From assembly GCF_050859025.1 (NCBI RefSeq), contig NZ_CP138200.1, positions 868,001 to 932,000 of the forward strand: a stretch of 64,000 nucleotides of DNA, in the 5' to 3' direction. A model generated the notes under the pieces. It was not told the origin of the DNA. It ran no database searches and was given only the letters and a program-made list of their open reading frames with translations. The stretch comes from Wukongibacter sp050859025 (GTDB taxonomy: Bacteria; Bacillota; Clostridia; Peptostreptococcales; Caminicellaceae). How positions within the stretch are numbered: position 1 is the stretch's first letter; every line of letters starts with the position of its first letter. This document shows positions 1 to 8,423 of this stretch, piece after piece. Made by a program: the position numbers and the translations under genes.

Positions 1-104
1 CCAAACTTATTGTGTGATTTTTTTAGGCTTCATATGTGATGTATAAATTGGATTTATGTAAATTTATGTAAAAATCAGAAGAGATTCTTAAGATTGACTT
101 TTTC

Positions 105-146
105 TATATAGAGATTCCAGTCAAAACTTTAATTTATACATATAGC
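105..146. repeat. Partial copy of dispersed palindromic repeat family 1
   Basis: The left end of a repeat found again near 12271, 12462, 21466, 26560, 41096 and 59488. It reads TATAGAGATTCCAG, then a block matching ACTTTAATTTATACATAT. The right half is missing or diverged here. The rest of 1-256 is AT-rich intergenic DNA in which I see no gene. Confidence 0.6.
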
Positions 147-256
147 AGAAATTATATTTATCTGTAATTTTAAAAGGTGTATAATCTTATATGTATTATA
201 AAAAAACCTAGGGTATTTTACCATAGGCTATTTTTATAGCAATGCGAGTAAATTTA

Positions 257-796
257 TTAAAATACTTCCTTAATTGATTCTAAATAGATATTATAATCTT
301 TATCAGAGAATAAAATAAATCTTATCTCTTCAAAGTCAAACTCATCTAAGCTATTTTTAACGGTTTTTAATGCAATGATTGATGCTTCTTTAACTGGGTA
401 ATTGTAGACTCCCGTACTTATTGATGGGAAGGTAATGGTCTTAATATTGTTTTCATATGCAAGATTAAGACTATTTCTATAGGCATTTGCTAAAAGCTTA
501 GACTCATTGTTATTACCACCCTTCCATATAGGACCTACCGTATGGATTACATAGCTTGATGGAAGATTACCAGCTGTAGTAATGACGGCTTCGCCAGTAG
601 GGCAGCTACCTTGTTTTTTTCTTATAGCCTTACATTCATCGAGTATTTTAGGACCTCCAGCCCTATGTATAGCTCCATCTACTCCACCACCACCAAGTAA
701 TGTTGAGTTAGCGGCATTGACTATTGCTTCAGTAGATTCTAAAGTAATATCACCTCTTACCAATTTAATTTTGGTATTTTTATAAATGAGTTCCAT
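257..796 (-). CDS. Macrodomain protein, O-acetyl-ADP-ribose deacetylase type
   Basis: A 179-residue single macrodomain protein of the YmdB/MacroD type. Members bind ADP-ribose and remove O-acetyl or ADP-ribosyl groups in the cytoplasm. The diagnostic IVNAANSTLLGGGGVDGAIH loop is at residues 25-44, with the ligand-binding Asn, and the second phosphate loop SISTGVYNYP lies near residue 126. Length is normal for a stand-alone macrodomain. The ATG follows a purine-rich ribosome site (GGAGG on the minus strand). No obvious operon partner is present; the next gene on this strand is 90 bp upstream and is a coat protein. The family call is strong. The substrate cannot be decided from sequence. Confidence 0.93.
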   Translation of the reverse strand: MELIYKNTKIKLVRGDITLESTEAIVNAANSTLLGGGGVDGAIHRAGGPKILDECKAIRKKQGSCPTGEAVITTAGNLPSSYVIHTVGPIWKGGNNNESKLLANAYRNSLNLAYENNIKTITFPSISTGVYNYPVKEASIIALKTVKNSLDEFDFEEIRFILFSDKDYNIYLESIKEVF

Positions 797-889
797 GTAT
801 CATAATACCTCCACTTTAATATATAATGATAGTTATATGATACTATATTTGTTGATATTTAGAAAATAGCCTTTAGCTTTTTCTATTGT

Positions 890-1168
890 TTAGAACAATT
901 CATTGTACAATTTTAAAAATTTTCGCTTAGTGTTTTCTATATCACTTGAAGGCACTTCTTTTATTTGAGTCCAGCCCCGTTGATACATGGCATCTAATAA
1001 CTCAAACTGACAGCTTTGAACATTTCTAAGGCAAATATTTAATGAATCCCTAAAATCTACGGAAGTTGTTTCGCTAATACTTGAATTGTAAGAAGAAGTA
1101 ATTTGCCTTTCACACATTAATAGATCATTGATTAAATCCTTTTCACTGAATCTAGAATTATATGACAT
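890..1168 (-). CDS. Spore coat protein, CotF-like
   Basis: A 92-residue protein matching the Coat F domain: EKDLINDLLMCERQITSSYN at the N-terminus, an internal conserved helix (FRDSLNICLRNVQSCQFELL) and the typical MYQRGW end motif. The family forms part of the spore coat or is spore-associated and usually occurs as small proteins in pairs. The gene lies 76 bp downstream of another small gene on the same strand (1245-1448), consistent with one transcript. The start ATG has an AGGAGGC ribosome site. Probably expressed late in the mother cell, which is inference from the family; no sigma-K promoter was confidently identified. Confidence 0.8.
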   Translation of the reverse strand: MSYNSRFSEKDLINDLLMCERQITSSYNSSISETTSVDFRDSLNICLRNVQSCQFELLDAMYQRGWTQIKEVPSSDIENTKRKFLKLYNELF

Positions 1169-1244
1169 TTTACAGCGCCTCCTTAAAATAAAATCCTAAA
1201 ATAATCTAGGATATTTTTGAATCAATTTCAAAAAACATGAAATA

Positions 1245-1448
1245 CTATTGATGTGAGCTTAACAAACTTAATAAATTAGTGTAATTATTCTTATGTTTCT
1301 TTGCGGAATTTTGACAGATATTCTTAAGTTGAGCATCATTAAAATATGAGGCATATAGATTGTATTTTTTGTTCATCATAGCTTCATAGGATAAATGAGC
1401 CTCTAATATTCTAAGATATGATTCATTTAAAACAGGATTACTTTCCAT
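1245..1448 (-). CDS. Small spore-coat-associated hypothetical protein
   Basis: A 67-residue protein with no signal peptide or membrane segment. It looks all-helical (SYLRILEAHLSYEAMMNKKY, then a His/Lys/Asn-rich C-terminal helix). It sits just upstream of the CotF-like gene on the same strand and resembles the small partner often encoded beside CotF-family proteins, which is inference from context. A good AAAGGAGG ribosome site precedes the ATG. Confidence 0.6.
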   Translation of the reverse strand: MESNPVLNESYLRILEAHLSYEAMMNKKYNLYASYFNDAQLKNICQNSAKKHKNNYTNLLSLLSSHQ

Positions 1449-1583
1449 ATTAATCCTCCTTTGCGATATATGCTTATATATATTATTTGAAATAAAGATT
1501 TTTATATGGCATGTAAATTATGAAGGAGGTAAACATTATTAACAAGATTGGATATTATTAAAAAAGTATTGAGGAGGTGTGAC

Positions 1584-1745
1584 ATGGAATTTTTGAATAA
1601 TTTTTTTAATATGTTTAAAGGTAAAAATGATAAAGGAAATAATATTGCAAGTAATAATGATTTAAGTAACATGAAGGATATCCACGTATCCCTTGGTGAA
1701 GACCCGGGATCTTTAGAAGAACAAGAAGAAGACAAAAATAATTAA
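1584..1745 (+). CDS. Small acidic hypothetical protein
   Basis: A 53-residue ORF. The ATG at 1584 was chosen over an upstream in-frame start because GAGGAGG lies 7 bases before it. It begins with an amphipathic, Phe/Asn-rich stretch (EFLNNFFNMFKG) and ends in a very acidic tail (LGEDPGSLEEQEEDKNN). A strong terminator follows directly, so it is probably a monocistronic gene. I do not recognise the family. An extra AAGGAGG at about 1522 precedes only a tiny open frame without ATG. Confidence 0.55.
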   Translation: MEFLNNFFNMFKGKNDKGNNIASNNDLSNMKDIHVSLGEDPGSLEEQEEDKNN

Positions 1746-1754
1746 TAGCTCTCA

Positions 1755-1793
1755 ATAAACTCCTATAGTTTTTTATAGGAGTTTATTAATTAA
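1755..1793 (+). terminator. Intrinsic terminator after the 53-residue ORF
   Basis: A perfect hairpin, AATAAACTCCTAT pairing with ATAGGAGTTTATT across a TAGTTTTTT loop. The trailing tract is only weakly T-rich, so it could work in both directions. Confidence 0.7.
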
Positions 1794-1817
1794 ATATTCA
1801 AATTATTATTTAGCATA

Positions 1818-1846
1818 TTGACAATTCTATATAAATTTGATACCTT
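1818..1846 (+). promoter_or_regulatory. Sigma-A type promoter of the guaB leader
   Basis: TTGACA, a 17-base spacer, then TACCTT. It lies about 50 bases upstream of the guanine aptamer, which gives a sensible leader start. The -35 matches consensus; the -10 is weaker. Confidence 0.55.
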
Positions 1847-1893
1847 ATATAGAAATAACAAACAGAATAGTAAACTTGTAAACACACAAAGGA

Positions 1894-1964
1894 CACTCAT
1901 ATAAATCCAGTAATATGGTCTGGAAGTCTCTACCGGTCAACCGTAAATTATCCGACTATGAGTG
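1894..1964 (+). promoter_or_regulatory. Purine (guanine-type) riboswitch aptamer
   Basis: A classic purine aptamer. P1 is formed by CACTCATA and TATGAGTG, P2 by CCAG and CTGG around the ATATGGT loop region, and P3 carries the conserved CCGTAAA loop. The specificity base before the last P1 strand is C (GACTATG), as in guanine rather than adenine riboswitches. It precedes guaB, a guanine-nucleotide biosynthesis gene that feedback control would switch off. Confidence 0.95.
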
Positions 1965-2019
1965 AAATTATTGCATACGAAATTTCGTTTAAGTATATTT
2001 ACTATGTATTTAAATGGTC

Positions 2020-2066
2020 TGCATAATAATTTCACTCGCATGAGGTTATTATTGCAGGCTTTTTGT
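2020..2066 (+). terminator. Riboswitch-controlled terminator before guaB
   Basis: TGCATAATAAT pairs with ATTATTGCA followed by a T-rich run. The 3' strand of aptamer P1 plus GAAATTATTGCA (1961-1975) can instead pair with TGCATAATAATTTCACTC (2020-2037), an antiterminator. So guanine binding should favour termination. Confidence 0.8.
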
Positions 2067-2118
2067 TTTATTTTTGGGAGATTAGCAAATAATATGAAAA
2101 AAGTGGAGGGTGTGAATT

Positions 2119-3579
2119 ATGGAGGGAAAATTAATTAAAGAAGGCTTAACCTTTGACGATGTGTTACTTATACCACAAAAATCAGAAGTGCTTCCTAAGG
2201 AAGTTAATGTAAAGACAAGACTTACTAATAAAATAAAACTAAATACACCAATCATGAGTGCGGGAATGGACACTGTTACAGAATCAAGACTTGCGATAGC
2301 AATTGCTAGAGAAGGTGGAATAGGAATAATCCACAAAAATATGTCTATTGAAAGACAAGCAATGGAAGTAGACAAGGTAAAAAGAAGCGAGCATGGGGTA
2401 ATAGTTGATCCATTTCATTTGTCTCCGGACCATGTAATATCCGATGCTTTAGAGTTAATGGAGAGATATCATATATCAGGTGTCCCTATAACAGATGAAA
2501 ACGGAAAATTAGTAGGTATATTAACTAATAGAGACATAAGATTCCAAAATGACTTTACAAAAAAAATTGACGAAATAATGACTAAAGAAAACCTTGTAAC
2601 GGCTAAGGAAGGTACTACACTATATGAGGCTGAAAAGATATTAAGAACATGGAAGATCGAAAAGCTTCCTATAGTTGATGATGAGGGTATGTTAAAAGGA
2701 CTTATAACTATTAAGGATATCGAAAAGTCTATAAAATATCCAAATAGAGCAACCGATGAAAGCAATAGACTTTTAGTAGGTGCTGCTATAGGTATAACTG
2801 GCGACATGATGGAAAGAGTAGCAGCATTAGAAAAGGCAGGAGTAGATGTTATAGTTTTAGATACTGCACATGGACATTCACAGGGTGTTCTAAATGCTGT
2901 ATCAAAGATTAAGACAGAATATCCAAAGCTTCAAATTATAGCTGGGAATGTAGCAACAGCTGAAGCAACTGAGGACTTAATTAAAGCTGGTGCTAATGCA
3001 GTTAAAGTAGGTATTGGACCAGGGTCTATTTGCACAACTAGGGTTGTAGCAGGGATAGGAGTTCCTCAAGTAACTGCAATTTATGACTGTGCTGAGGCAG
3101 CAAAAAAATACGATATTCCAATAATAGCCGATGGAGGTATCAAGTATTCTGGTGATATACCTAAGGCTATAGCAGCAGGAGCAGATGTAGTAATGATTGG
3201 TTCATTGTTTGCAGGGACAGAGGAGAGCCCTGGCGAAACAGTTATATATCAAGGAAGAAGCTTTAAAGTATATAGAGGTATGGGTTCTCTTGGAGCTATG
3301 GCTGCTGGGAGTAAGGATAGATATTTCCAAGAAGATGCTAAAAAATTTGTTCCAGAAGGAGTCGAAGGAAGAGTTCCTTACAAGGGACCTCTTAGGGAAA
3401 CTATATATCAATTAGTAGGAGGACTTAAGGCTGGAATGGGATACTGTGGAACTCCCACTATACAAGCACTAAAGGATAATGGCAAGTTTATAAAAATAAC
3501 TGGTGCAGGATTAACAGAAAGCCATCCACATGATATCCATATTACTAAGGAATCACCAAATTATAGTGTAAGAGGTTAA
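2119..3579 (+). CDS. guaB: Inosine-5'-monophosphate dehydrogenase
   Basis: A 486-residue, full-length IMPDH. It oxidises IMP to XMP with NAD+, the committed step to guanine nucleotides, in the cytoplasm. The N-terminal substrate-barrel segment (LTFDDVLLIP) is followed by two CBS domains at about residues 95-205 (ISGVPITDENGKLVGI and LPIVDDEGMLKGLI), then the rest of the barrel. The catalytic loop GIGPGSICTTR contains Cys305, and the flap carries YRGMGSLGAM. The ATG has a GGAGG site 10 bases upstream. It lies behind a guanine riboswitch and is followed 105 bp later by guaA, so XMP production and amination are linked. No abnormal features. Confidence 0.97.
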   Translation: MEGKLIKEGLTFDDVLLIPQKSEVLPKEVNVKTRLTNKIKLNTPIMSAGMDTVTESRLAIAIAREGGIGIIHKNMSIERQAMEVDKVKRSEHGVIVDPFHLSPDHVISDALELMERYHISGVPITDENGKLVGILTNRDIRFQNDFTKKIDEIMTKENLVTAKEGTTLYEAEKILRTWKIEKLPIVDDEGMLKGLITIKDIEKSIKYPNRATDESNRLLVGAAIGITGDMMERVAALEKAGVDVIVLDTAHGHSQGVLNAVSKIKTEYPKLQIIAGNVATAEATEDLIKAGANAVKVGIGPGSICTTRVVAGIGVPQVTAIYDCAEAAKKYDIPIIADGGIKYSGDIPKAIAAGADVVMIGSLFAGTEESPGETVIYQGRSFKVYRGMGSLGAMAAGSKDRYFQEDAKKFVPEGVEGRVPYKGPLRETIYQLVGGLKAGMGYCGTPTIQALKDNGKFIKITGAGLTESHPHDIHITKESPNYSVRG

Positions 3580-3597
3580 TAAGAAACTACGAGCTTA

Positions 3598-3647
3598 GGT
3601 CGAGGTTAGGGAAAGGAATATGATTATTCTTACCCTTTATCTCGGCC
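3598..3647 (+). other. Hairpin between guaB and guaA
   Basis: A long imperfect stem, GGTCGAG-TTAGGG pairing with CCCTTTAT-CTCGGCC, without a trailing T run. It is therefore more likely a processing or stability element than a terminator. guaA may be read from the guaB promoter through it. Confidence 0.45.
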
Positions 3648-3684
3648 ATAAATAGTATCTAAAAGAAGAACGGAGGAGCTTATC

Positions 3685-5220
3685 ATGGAAACTAAAGAAC
3701 TGATATTGATTGTCGACTTTGGTGGGCAGTACAATCAATTAATTGCCAGAAGAGTTAGAGAAGCAGATGTATATTGTGAAATAGTACCATACAAGAAGGC
3801 TTTAGAGAGGATTAAAGAAAAAAAACCTATGGGTATAATATTTACTGGTGGTCCAGCCAGTGTATATGCTGAAAATGCTCCAACAATTGAAAAGGAGGTA
3901 TTTGAGCTTGGTATACCTGTACTGGGAATATGCTATGGTGGACAGCTTATGGCCAATCTATTCAAAGGAAAAGTAAATAGAGCGCCATCTAGGGAATACG
4001 GTAAAATTGAATTAAACTTAGCTGAAAACAAGAAAATATTTAATGATATTAAGAACAATTCTATATGTTGGATGAGTCATACTGATTTTATAGAGGTGGC
4101 TCCAGAAGGCTTCAAAATAACTGCCACGACAGAAAACTGTCCAGTAGCTGCTATGGAAAATCCGGAAAAGAAATTATATGCAGTTCAATTCCATCCTGAG
4201 GTTGAACATACTCCATTCGGAAGACAATTTATAAAGAACTTTTTATATGAGATTTGTGGATGTACAGGAAGCTGGACTATGCATAACTTCACCCAAAAAA
4301 CTATAAATGAGATTAGGGAAAAGGTTGGGGACAAGAAGGTTTTATGTGCATTATCAGGAGGAGTAGATTCCTCTGTAGCAGCTGTAATGGTACACAAGGC
4401 TATAGGTGATAACCTAACATGTATATTTGTAGATCATGGACTATTAAGAAAAAATGAAGGCGATGAAGTAGAAGCTGTATTCGGTGAAAAGTTTAATATG
4501 AACCTTATCAGAGTAAATGCAGGAGAAAGATTTCTAGGTAGATTAAAGGGAGTAACTGATCCAGAAACAAAGAGAAAGATAATTGGAGAAGAGTTTATAA
4601 GAGTATTTGAGGAAGAATCTAAAAAATTGGGAAATATAGATTATCTATTGCAGGGTACAATCTATCCAGATGTTATAGAGAGTGGAACGGAAGAAGCTGC
4701 TGTAATCAAGAGCCATCATAATGTTGGTGGACTTCCAGAGGACATGGAGTTTGACTTAATAGAGCCTTTAAGACAGCTATTTAAGGATGAGGTAAGAAAA
4801 GCTGGAGAAGAGCTTGGAATGCCAAAGGAAGTAGTATGGAGACAACCATTCCCAGGCCCGGGTCTTGCGATTAGAGTACTTGGAGAAATTACTGAAGAGA
4901 AGCTTGAAATCGTAAGAGAATCTGATGCAATCCTAAGAGAAGAAATCAAAAATGCTGGACTAGAACGTGAGATATGGCAGTACTTTACGGCTCTACCAAA
5001 CATGAAATCCGTTGGAGTAATGGGTGATGAAAGAACCTATTCTCATACAGTAGGAATTAGAGCAGTTACATCTACAGATGGAATGACTTCTGATTGGGCT
5101 AGAGTACCATATGATGTTCTTGAGAAGATATCAAATAGAATAGTAAATGAAGTAGATAACGTAAACAGAATAGTTTATGATGTAACCAGCAAACCTCCTT
5201 CAACTATTGAGTGGGAGTAG
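3685..5220 (+). CDS. guaA: GMP synthase (glutamine-hydrolysing)
   Basis: 511 residues, the usual length. It converts XMP to GMP using glutamine and ATP. The N-terminal class I amidotransferase domain has nucleophile Cys83 (GICYGGQL) and a His/Glu pair in QFHPEVEHT. The ATP pyrophosphatase domain carries the PP-loop LSGGVDSS from residue 223, and the C-terminal dimerisation domain ends KPPSTIEWE. The ATG follows CGGAGGAGC. The last 178 bases of the gene are repeated almost exactly at 10872-11054, so this 3' end is probably the copy supplied by an integrated element and the distant copy is the displaced original. Confidence 0.97.
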   Translation: METKELILIVDFGGQYNQLIARRVREADVYCEIVPYKKALERIKEKKPMGIIFTGGPASVYAENAPTIEKEVFELGIPVLGICYGGQLMANLFKGKVNRAPSREYGKIELNLAENKKIFNDIKNNSICWMSHTDFIEVAPEGFKITATTENCPVAAMENPEKKLYAVQFHPEVEHTPFGRQFIKNFLYEICGCTGSWTMHNFTQKTINEIREKVGDKKVLCALSGGVDSSVAAVMVHKAIGDNLTCIFVDHGLLRKNEGDEVEAVFGEKFNMNLIRVNAGERFLGRLKGVTDPETKRKIIGEEFIRVFEEESKKLGNIDYLLQGTIYPDVIESGTEEAAVIKSHHNVGGLPEDMEFDLIEPLRQLFKDEVRKAGEELGMPKEVVWRQPFPGPGLAIRVLGEITEEKLEIVRESDAILREEIKNAGLEREIWQYFTALPNMKSVGVMGDERTYSHTVGIRAVTSTDGMTSDWARVPYDVLEKISNRIVNEVDNVNRIVYDVTSKPPSTIEWE

Positions 5221-5225
5221 GAAAG
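5043..5225 (+). repeat. Direct repeat 1: guaA 3' end (island boundary)
   Basis: 183 bases identical to 10872-11054 except G5104 versus A10933 (Val to Ile). The match starts at TCATACAG inside guaA and ends at GGAAAG just past its stop codon. Confidence 0.93.
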
Positions 5226-5283
5226 TTTACGAAAATGTAGAATTTTAGAGGGTTTTAGCGTTTGGGTTTGTAGGTTTAATAGG

Positions 5284-5338
5284 ATAGATGACTATGATTT
5301 TAAGGCTGTTTTTGGTCAATCATAGCCATCTATTTTTT
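5284..5338 (+). terminator. Terminator of guaA
   Basis: ATAGATGACTATGATT pairs with AATCATAGCCATCTAT and is followed by TTTTTT. It differs in sequence from the terminator behind the second guaA tail (11112), as expected if one came with the island. Confidence 0.85.
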
Positions 5339-5360
5339 AATTTTGAAGGAGGTTTTCCCA

Positions 5361-5453
5361 GTGGAAAATACGAAAAAAGAACCTACAATCAAAAGGAGGA
5401 AAAATTTATTCATGAGCAAGGTACAAAATATAATATATAGAACTATTAGATAA
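5361..5453 (+). CDS. Possible 30-residue basic ORF or gene remnant at island edge
   Basis: GTG start behind GAAGGAGG, then a very basic peptide (ENTKKEPTIKRRKN). A second AAAGGAGG inside it precedes an in-frame ATG. Its position right behind the guaA tail is where integration genes often lie, so it could be the leftover 5' end of one. That is speculation; the peptide shows no diagnostic motif. Confidence 0.2.
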   Translation: MENTKKEPTIKRRKNLFMSKVQNIIYRTIR

Positions 5454-5489
5454 TTAAAGTCTCTCCCTATACTTACTAAAATACTTTTT

Positions 5490-5544
5490 AACAATAAAAC
5501 CTATACATATCAATTGATGTGTATAGGTTTTATTGTTATTTTTT
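5490..5544. terminator. Strong hairpin terminator
   Basis: AACAATAAAACCTATACAT pairs with ATGTGTATAGGTTTTATTGTT, followed by ATTTTTT. It would end any transcript of the small ORF at 5361. Confidence 0.85.
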
Positions 5545-5659
5545 CTATGTAGAATATAATTTCGTGAACGCATGGCAATATGTTTTTTATACATAGTAGA
5601 ATTTATTCTGTTTTAATTCAAATCGAAATTATTTTTCACTATATAGTATGGCTATATGG

Positions 5660-5857
5660 CTATTTATTAAAATATGACTTTAATCCGTCATAAATAACCA
5701 GTAATCCAACTATAGAACAAATATTTCTCATAATAAATTCACTGTATAAAAGACCTCCCATAATTGCCACTTCATTGTACAAACGACCAGTAATTATGGT
5801 AGGAACTAATATAATTAGAAGCCCCATAATAAAGCTAATTACTAATTTCATTTTCAA
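5660..5857 (-). CDS. Small two-span membrane protein (island)
   Basis: 65 residues with two hydrophobic segments (about 3-23 and 43-58). The start is TTG with AAAGGAG 7 bases upstream; an in-frame ATG two codons later is too close to matter. I do not recognise the family. It lies alone on the minus strand between terminator hairpins, within the island. Confidence 0.5.
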   Translation of the reverse strand: MKMKLVISFIMGLLIILVPTIITGRLYNEVAIMGGLLYSEFIMRNICSIVGLLVIYDGLKSYFNK

Positions 5858-6112
5858 AATAAAACTCCTTTATCCAACTTGGTATTATCAAAATTTTAGT
5901 CAAAAATATATGCAAACTTTGTATCTACCATAGGGATTTTCCCCCTATAATTAGACTTTCTGCCTGCTAATCACCTTCATATTTACGAAAATTCTTTGTA
6001 GAAGTCAGGCTAAAAGCCTGCTTATTTCAACCTTGCTAAGGATTTTATAAGTAAACTCTAATTCTCAATTAGAGGCGGAAATGATGAACTTTCAGAAAGT
6101 TTATTTCCTAAT

Positions 6113-6778
6113 TTATTTGATACTACCTCCAACTTTCTTACGTCCAGAGTCATAAAAATATTTATAATGATTTGAACTACCAGACACTGAGAAATGTACT
6201 TTAGCATTTTCTCCTATACCAACTTCTCCACCACCAGTAACTGTAGTTGTTCCATTATGATAGAAGTCACCACTTACTTTCCAGAATATTTTCTCAGCAC
6301 TTTCTAAGTTAACATAGATTTTACCACTAAACTGTTTACCTTTTCTATCCATTGTTGTATCTAATATTCTTTTTATGCCACCATAACTTCCATAAGAAGA
6401 ATATTCACAATAAAATACTAATTTAGGCTTATAGTACTTATCAACATCAAGTGTCTGTGTATACTCAATATACTTGCTTCCTCTTAACTCCATTAACTTG
6501 TCAGTTTCACTAAGAGCCTTAAAAGATTTTGAAGATTTGCTTTTAGTAGAATTATTGACAACTCTATTAATAGCTTCTTTTTCTGAAATCTCATTATACT
6601 TAGCTATTGATTTAACCATCTCGTCAAAAGTTATAACTCTAGCTTCATCCATTTGCTCTTTTTGTATTTCTAGAACACCACTATAATCATGTGACTTATC
6701 TTTCTCATTTGCAAATACTCCTGTTGTTGAAACTAGAGTAACAACTAAAATCATCAGCAACGATAGTACTTTTCTCAT
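6113..6778 (-). CDS. Secreted protein of unknown function (island)
   Basis: 221 residues with a clear signal peptide (MRKVLSLLMILVVTLVSTTG, cleavage likely after VFA). A charged helical stretch of about 60 residues follows, then a Ser/Lys-rich linker, then a C-terminal beta-rich domain starting near residue 100 (YTQTLDVDKYYKPKLVFYCE) and ending in a Gly/Ser/Lys-rich tail. It resembles uncharacterised exported Firmicute proteins with a KQFSGKIYVNL / GDFYHNGTTTVTGGG pattern; I cannot name a family. The ATG is preceded by a weak AAGGA site. No enzymatic motif is visible. Confidence 0.7.
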   Translation of the reverse strand: MRKVLSLLMILVVTLVSTTGVFANEKDKSHDYSGVLEIQKEQMDEARVITFDEMVKSIAKYNEISEKEAINRVVNNSTKSKSSKSFKALSETDKLMELRGSKYIEYTQTLDVDKYYKPKLVFYCEYSSYGSYGGIKRILDTTMDRKGKQFSGKIYVNLESAEKIFWKVSGDFYHNGTTTVTGGGEVGIGENAKVHFSVSGSSNHYKYFYDSGRKKVGGSIK

Positions 6779-6864
6779 AATAAAATCCTTCTTTGTTTGC
6801 TAAATTAAAAACCTTAGTAACTAACATTTCTATTCCATTTTATTCCATACATTCTACTATAATA

Positions 6865-7284
6865 CTATACAAATATTGAAATAAATATAGTTATATGTAA
6901 GGCAAATCTTAACATTTTATTAATATTTTTCTTCGTGCTATATATTTCAATATATCTTTTTCCTCTTATTGAAAATTTATAATTTCCCCTAAAATCATAA
7001 ACTGGAACAATACCATAATAATCAGGTATAAAAAACAATGTAGTTTTTCTCACTTTTTGCTTTAGTAAATTATTAATAATGTCAATTTCTTTTATAACTT
7101 CTCTTGTATCTTCACTTTCATCAATATCAATTCTTGCAATATCTATAAAATCATATTCATATATCAAATCATTTTGCTCTAAAACAGTTCCTAATTCTTT
7201 TGGGAGGAAAAAATCAAGTAATGAAAATAGAATTATTAAACAGAGAATCGCAAATATGATTGTTTTCTTACTTAATCTAAATAT
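6865..7284 (-). CDS. Membrane-anchored hypothetical protein; start codon lost or AUA (island)
   Basis: An open frame of 139 codons whose natural beginning, after TAGGAG and a 9-base gap, is the codon ATA at 7284, not ATG/GTG/TTG. Read from there it starts with a typical signal anchor (FRLSKKTIIFAILCLIII), followed by an acidic soluble domain and a second hydrophobic end. The first usual start (TTG at 7164-7166) would remove the anchor. I infer either an ATG-to-ATA mutation or use of an AUA start. The soluble part (DIINNLLKQKVRKTT) resembles small exported proteins of unknown function. Family not recognised. Confidence 0.45.
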   Translation of the reverse strand: MFRLSKKTIIFAILCLIILFSLLDFFLPKELGTVLEQNDLIYEYDFIDIARIDIDESEDTREVIKEIDIINNLLKQKVRKTTLFFIPDYYGIVPVYDFRGNYKFSIRGKRYIEIYSTKKNINKMLRFALHITIFISIFV

Positions 7285-7511
7285 AGCACCACGCTCCTAA
7301 GTAAATATGAATCTATTATACGTCTATTATATCATCAAAATAATTAAGTTATATTTATAATTACAAATTCTTACAAATATATTAAAATTAGAATTCTTAT
7401 ACATTTTATTAATTTTTTTATATATAATGTTAATTGTTGAAAATATAAATATGGAAGGGGGATAGTATATATACCTATATAGTAAATAAATTAATAAAAG
7501 AAGCTGCCAAA

Positions 7512-8414
7512 GTGAAGAAAATTGTTAGCATTATAGTTGTATTAAGTATTCTATGTAGTAATTGTTTAGTTGTATTAGCAGATAGCAATCACAAAGAAAT
7601 AACAGAACTGGATATTAAAGCAAAGTATAACCCTTTAAGAAATTCAAACGAATCAGAAATAAAACGCTATAAAAGTGAATTTGATTTTAGTGATGAAAGT
7701 GTAGTGATTGAAAAGGTTACATACTATGATAAAAATATAGTAAAACAATACAGAGGCAAGGAAGCCTTAAAGCATTTAGTTGATTCAGCTAACCAAGAAT
7801 TGCTAGACCAAGAATCAGAGCAATCAAATACAATAGTAAGCAAAAGTACTAAAGTTAAATTCGATAGCAGAGTTACTGAATCCTTTTTACAAGATTCTAC
7901 ACATGATAAAACAACTGTAATAAGAAAAAAGCCTTTAGGTTTAAGTGACTTTGACACAGGTAAATTCTTTTATGATGCAGGATTTTCTTTTGTAAAACCT
8001 GTTGTATCTATATTAAATGCAGTAGCTACACAATATTTTCCAACTAAATTGGATTGTAAAGCTGGTGATGTTCAACAAAGAGAAATTTTCAGATATTGGA
8101 ACAACACTGTTGAGCTAAAAAAATTAAAACCAAATAAAGGACCTTGGTTTACTGTAATAGTGGCACAGAAAAGAAGAGTGGATTTAGATAGTAGATTTTA
8201 TATAGTGGATAAAAAAGGAAATATAAAAAAATTTCGTGCAGATTTTGGAACAGTAGAACAAAATTCTTATAAAGATTACAACCAAGATAAAATACTTTTG
8301 GAAGATGCCTACCTGTTATGGAATACATATCCATATAAACATATATATTTGTGGAAAGGGAAAAATTCAAAAACTAAAAATTGGAATAACATCCCTAAAA
8401 TATCCAGAGATTAG
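7512..8414 (+). CDS. Secreted protein of unknown function (island)
   Basis: 300 residues starting with GTG. Signal peptide MKKIVSIIVVLSILCSNCL is followed by LVVLADS. The remainder is hydrophilic, with a central Ser/Thr/Gln-rich segment and a C-terminal aromatic-rich part (YLLWNTYPYKHIYLWKG). There is no Cys in a lipobox position that would clearly make it a lipoprotein. It is followed 9 bp later by 8424-8846, so the two probably form a small operon. I do not recognise the family. It is plausibly the partner of the other exported island proteins, by context only. Confidence 0.65.
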   Translation: MKKIVSIIVVLSILCSNCLVVLADSNHKEITELDIKAKYNPLRNSNESEIKRYKSEFDFSDESVVIEKVTYYDKNIVKQYRGKEALKHLVDSANQELLDQESEQSNTIVSKSTKVKFDSRVTESFLQDSTHDKTTVIRKKPLGLSDFDTGKFFYDAGFSFVKPVVSILNAVATQYFPTKLDCKAGDVQQREIFRYWNNTVELKKLKPNKGPWFTVIVAQKRRVDLDSRFYIVDKKGNIKKFRADFGTVEQNSYKDYNQDKILLEDAYLLWNTYPYKHIYLWKGKNSKTKNWNNIPKISRD

Positions 8415-8423
8415 GACTAAATC

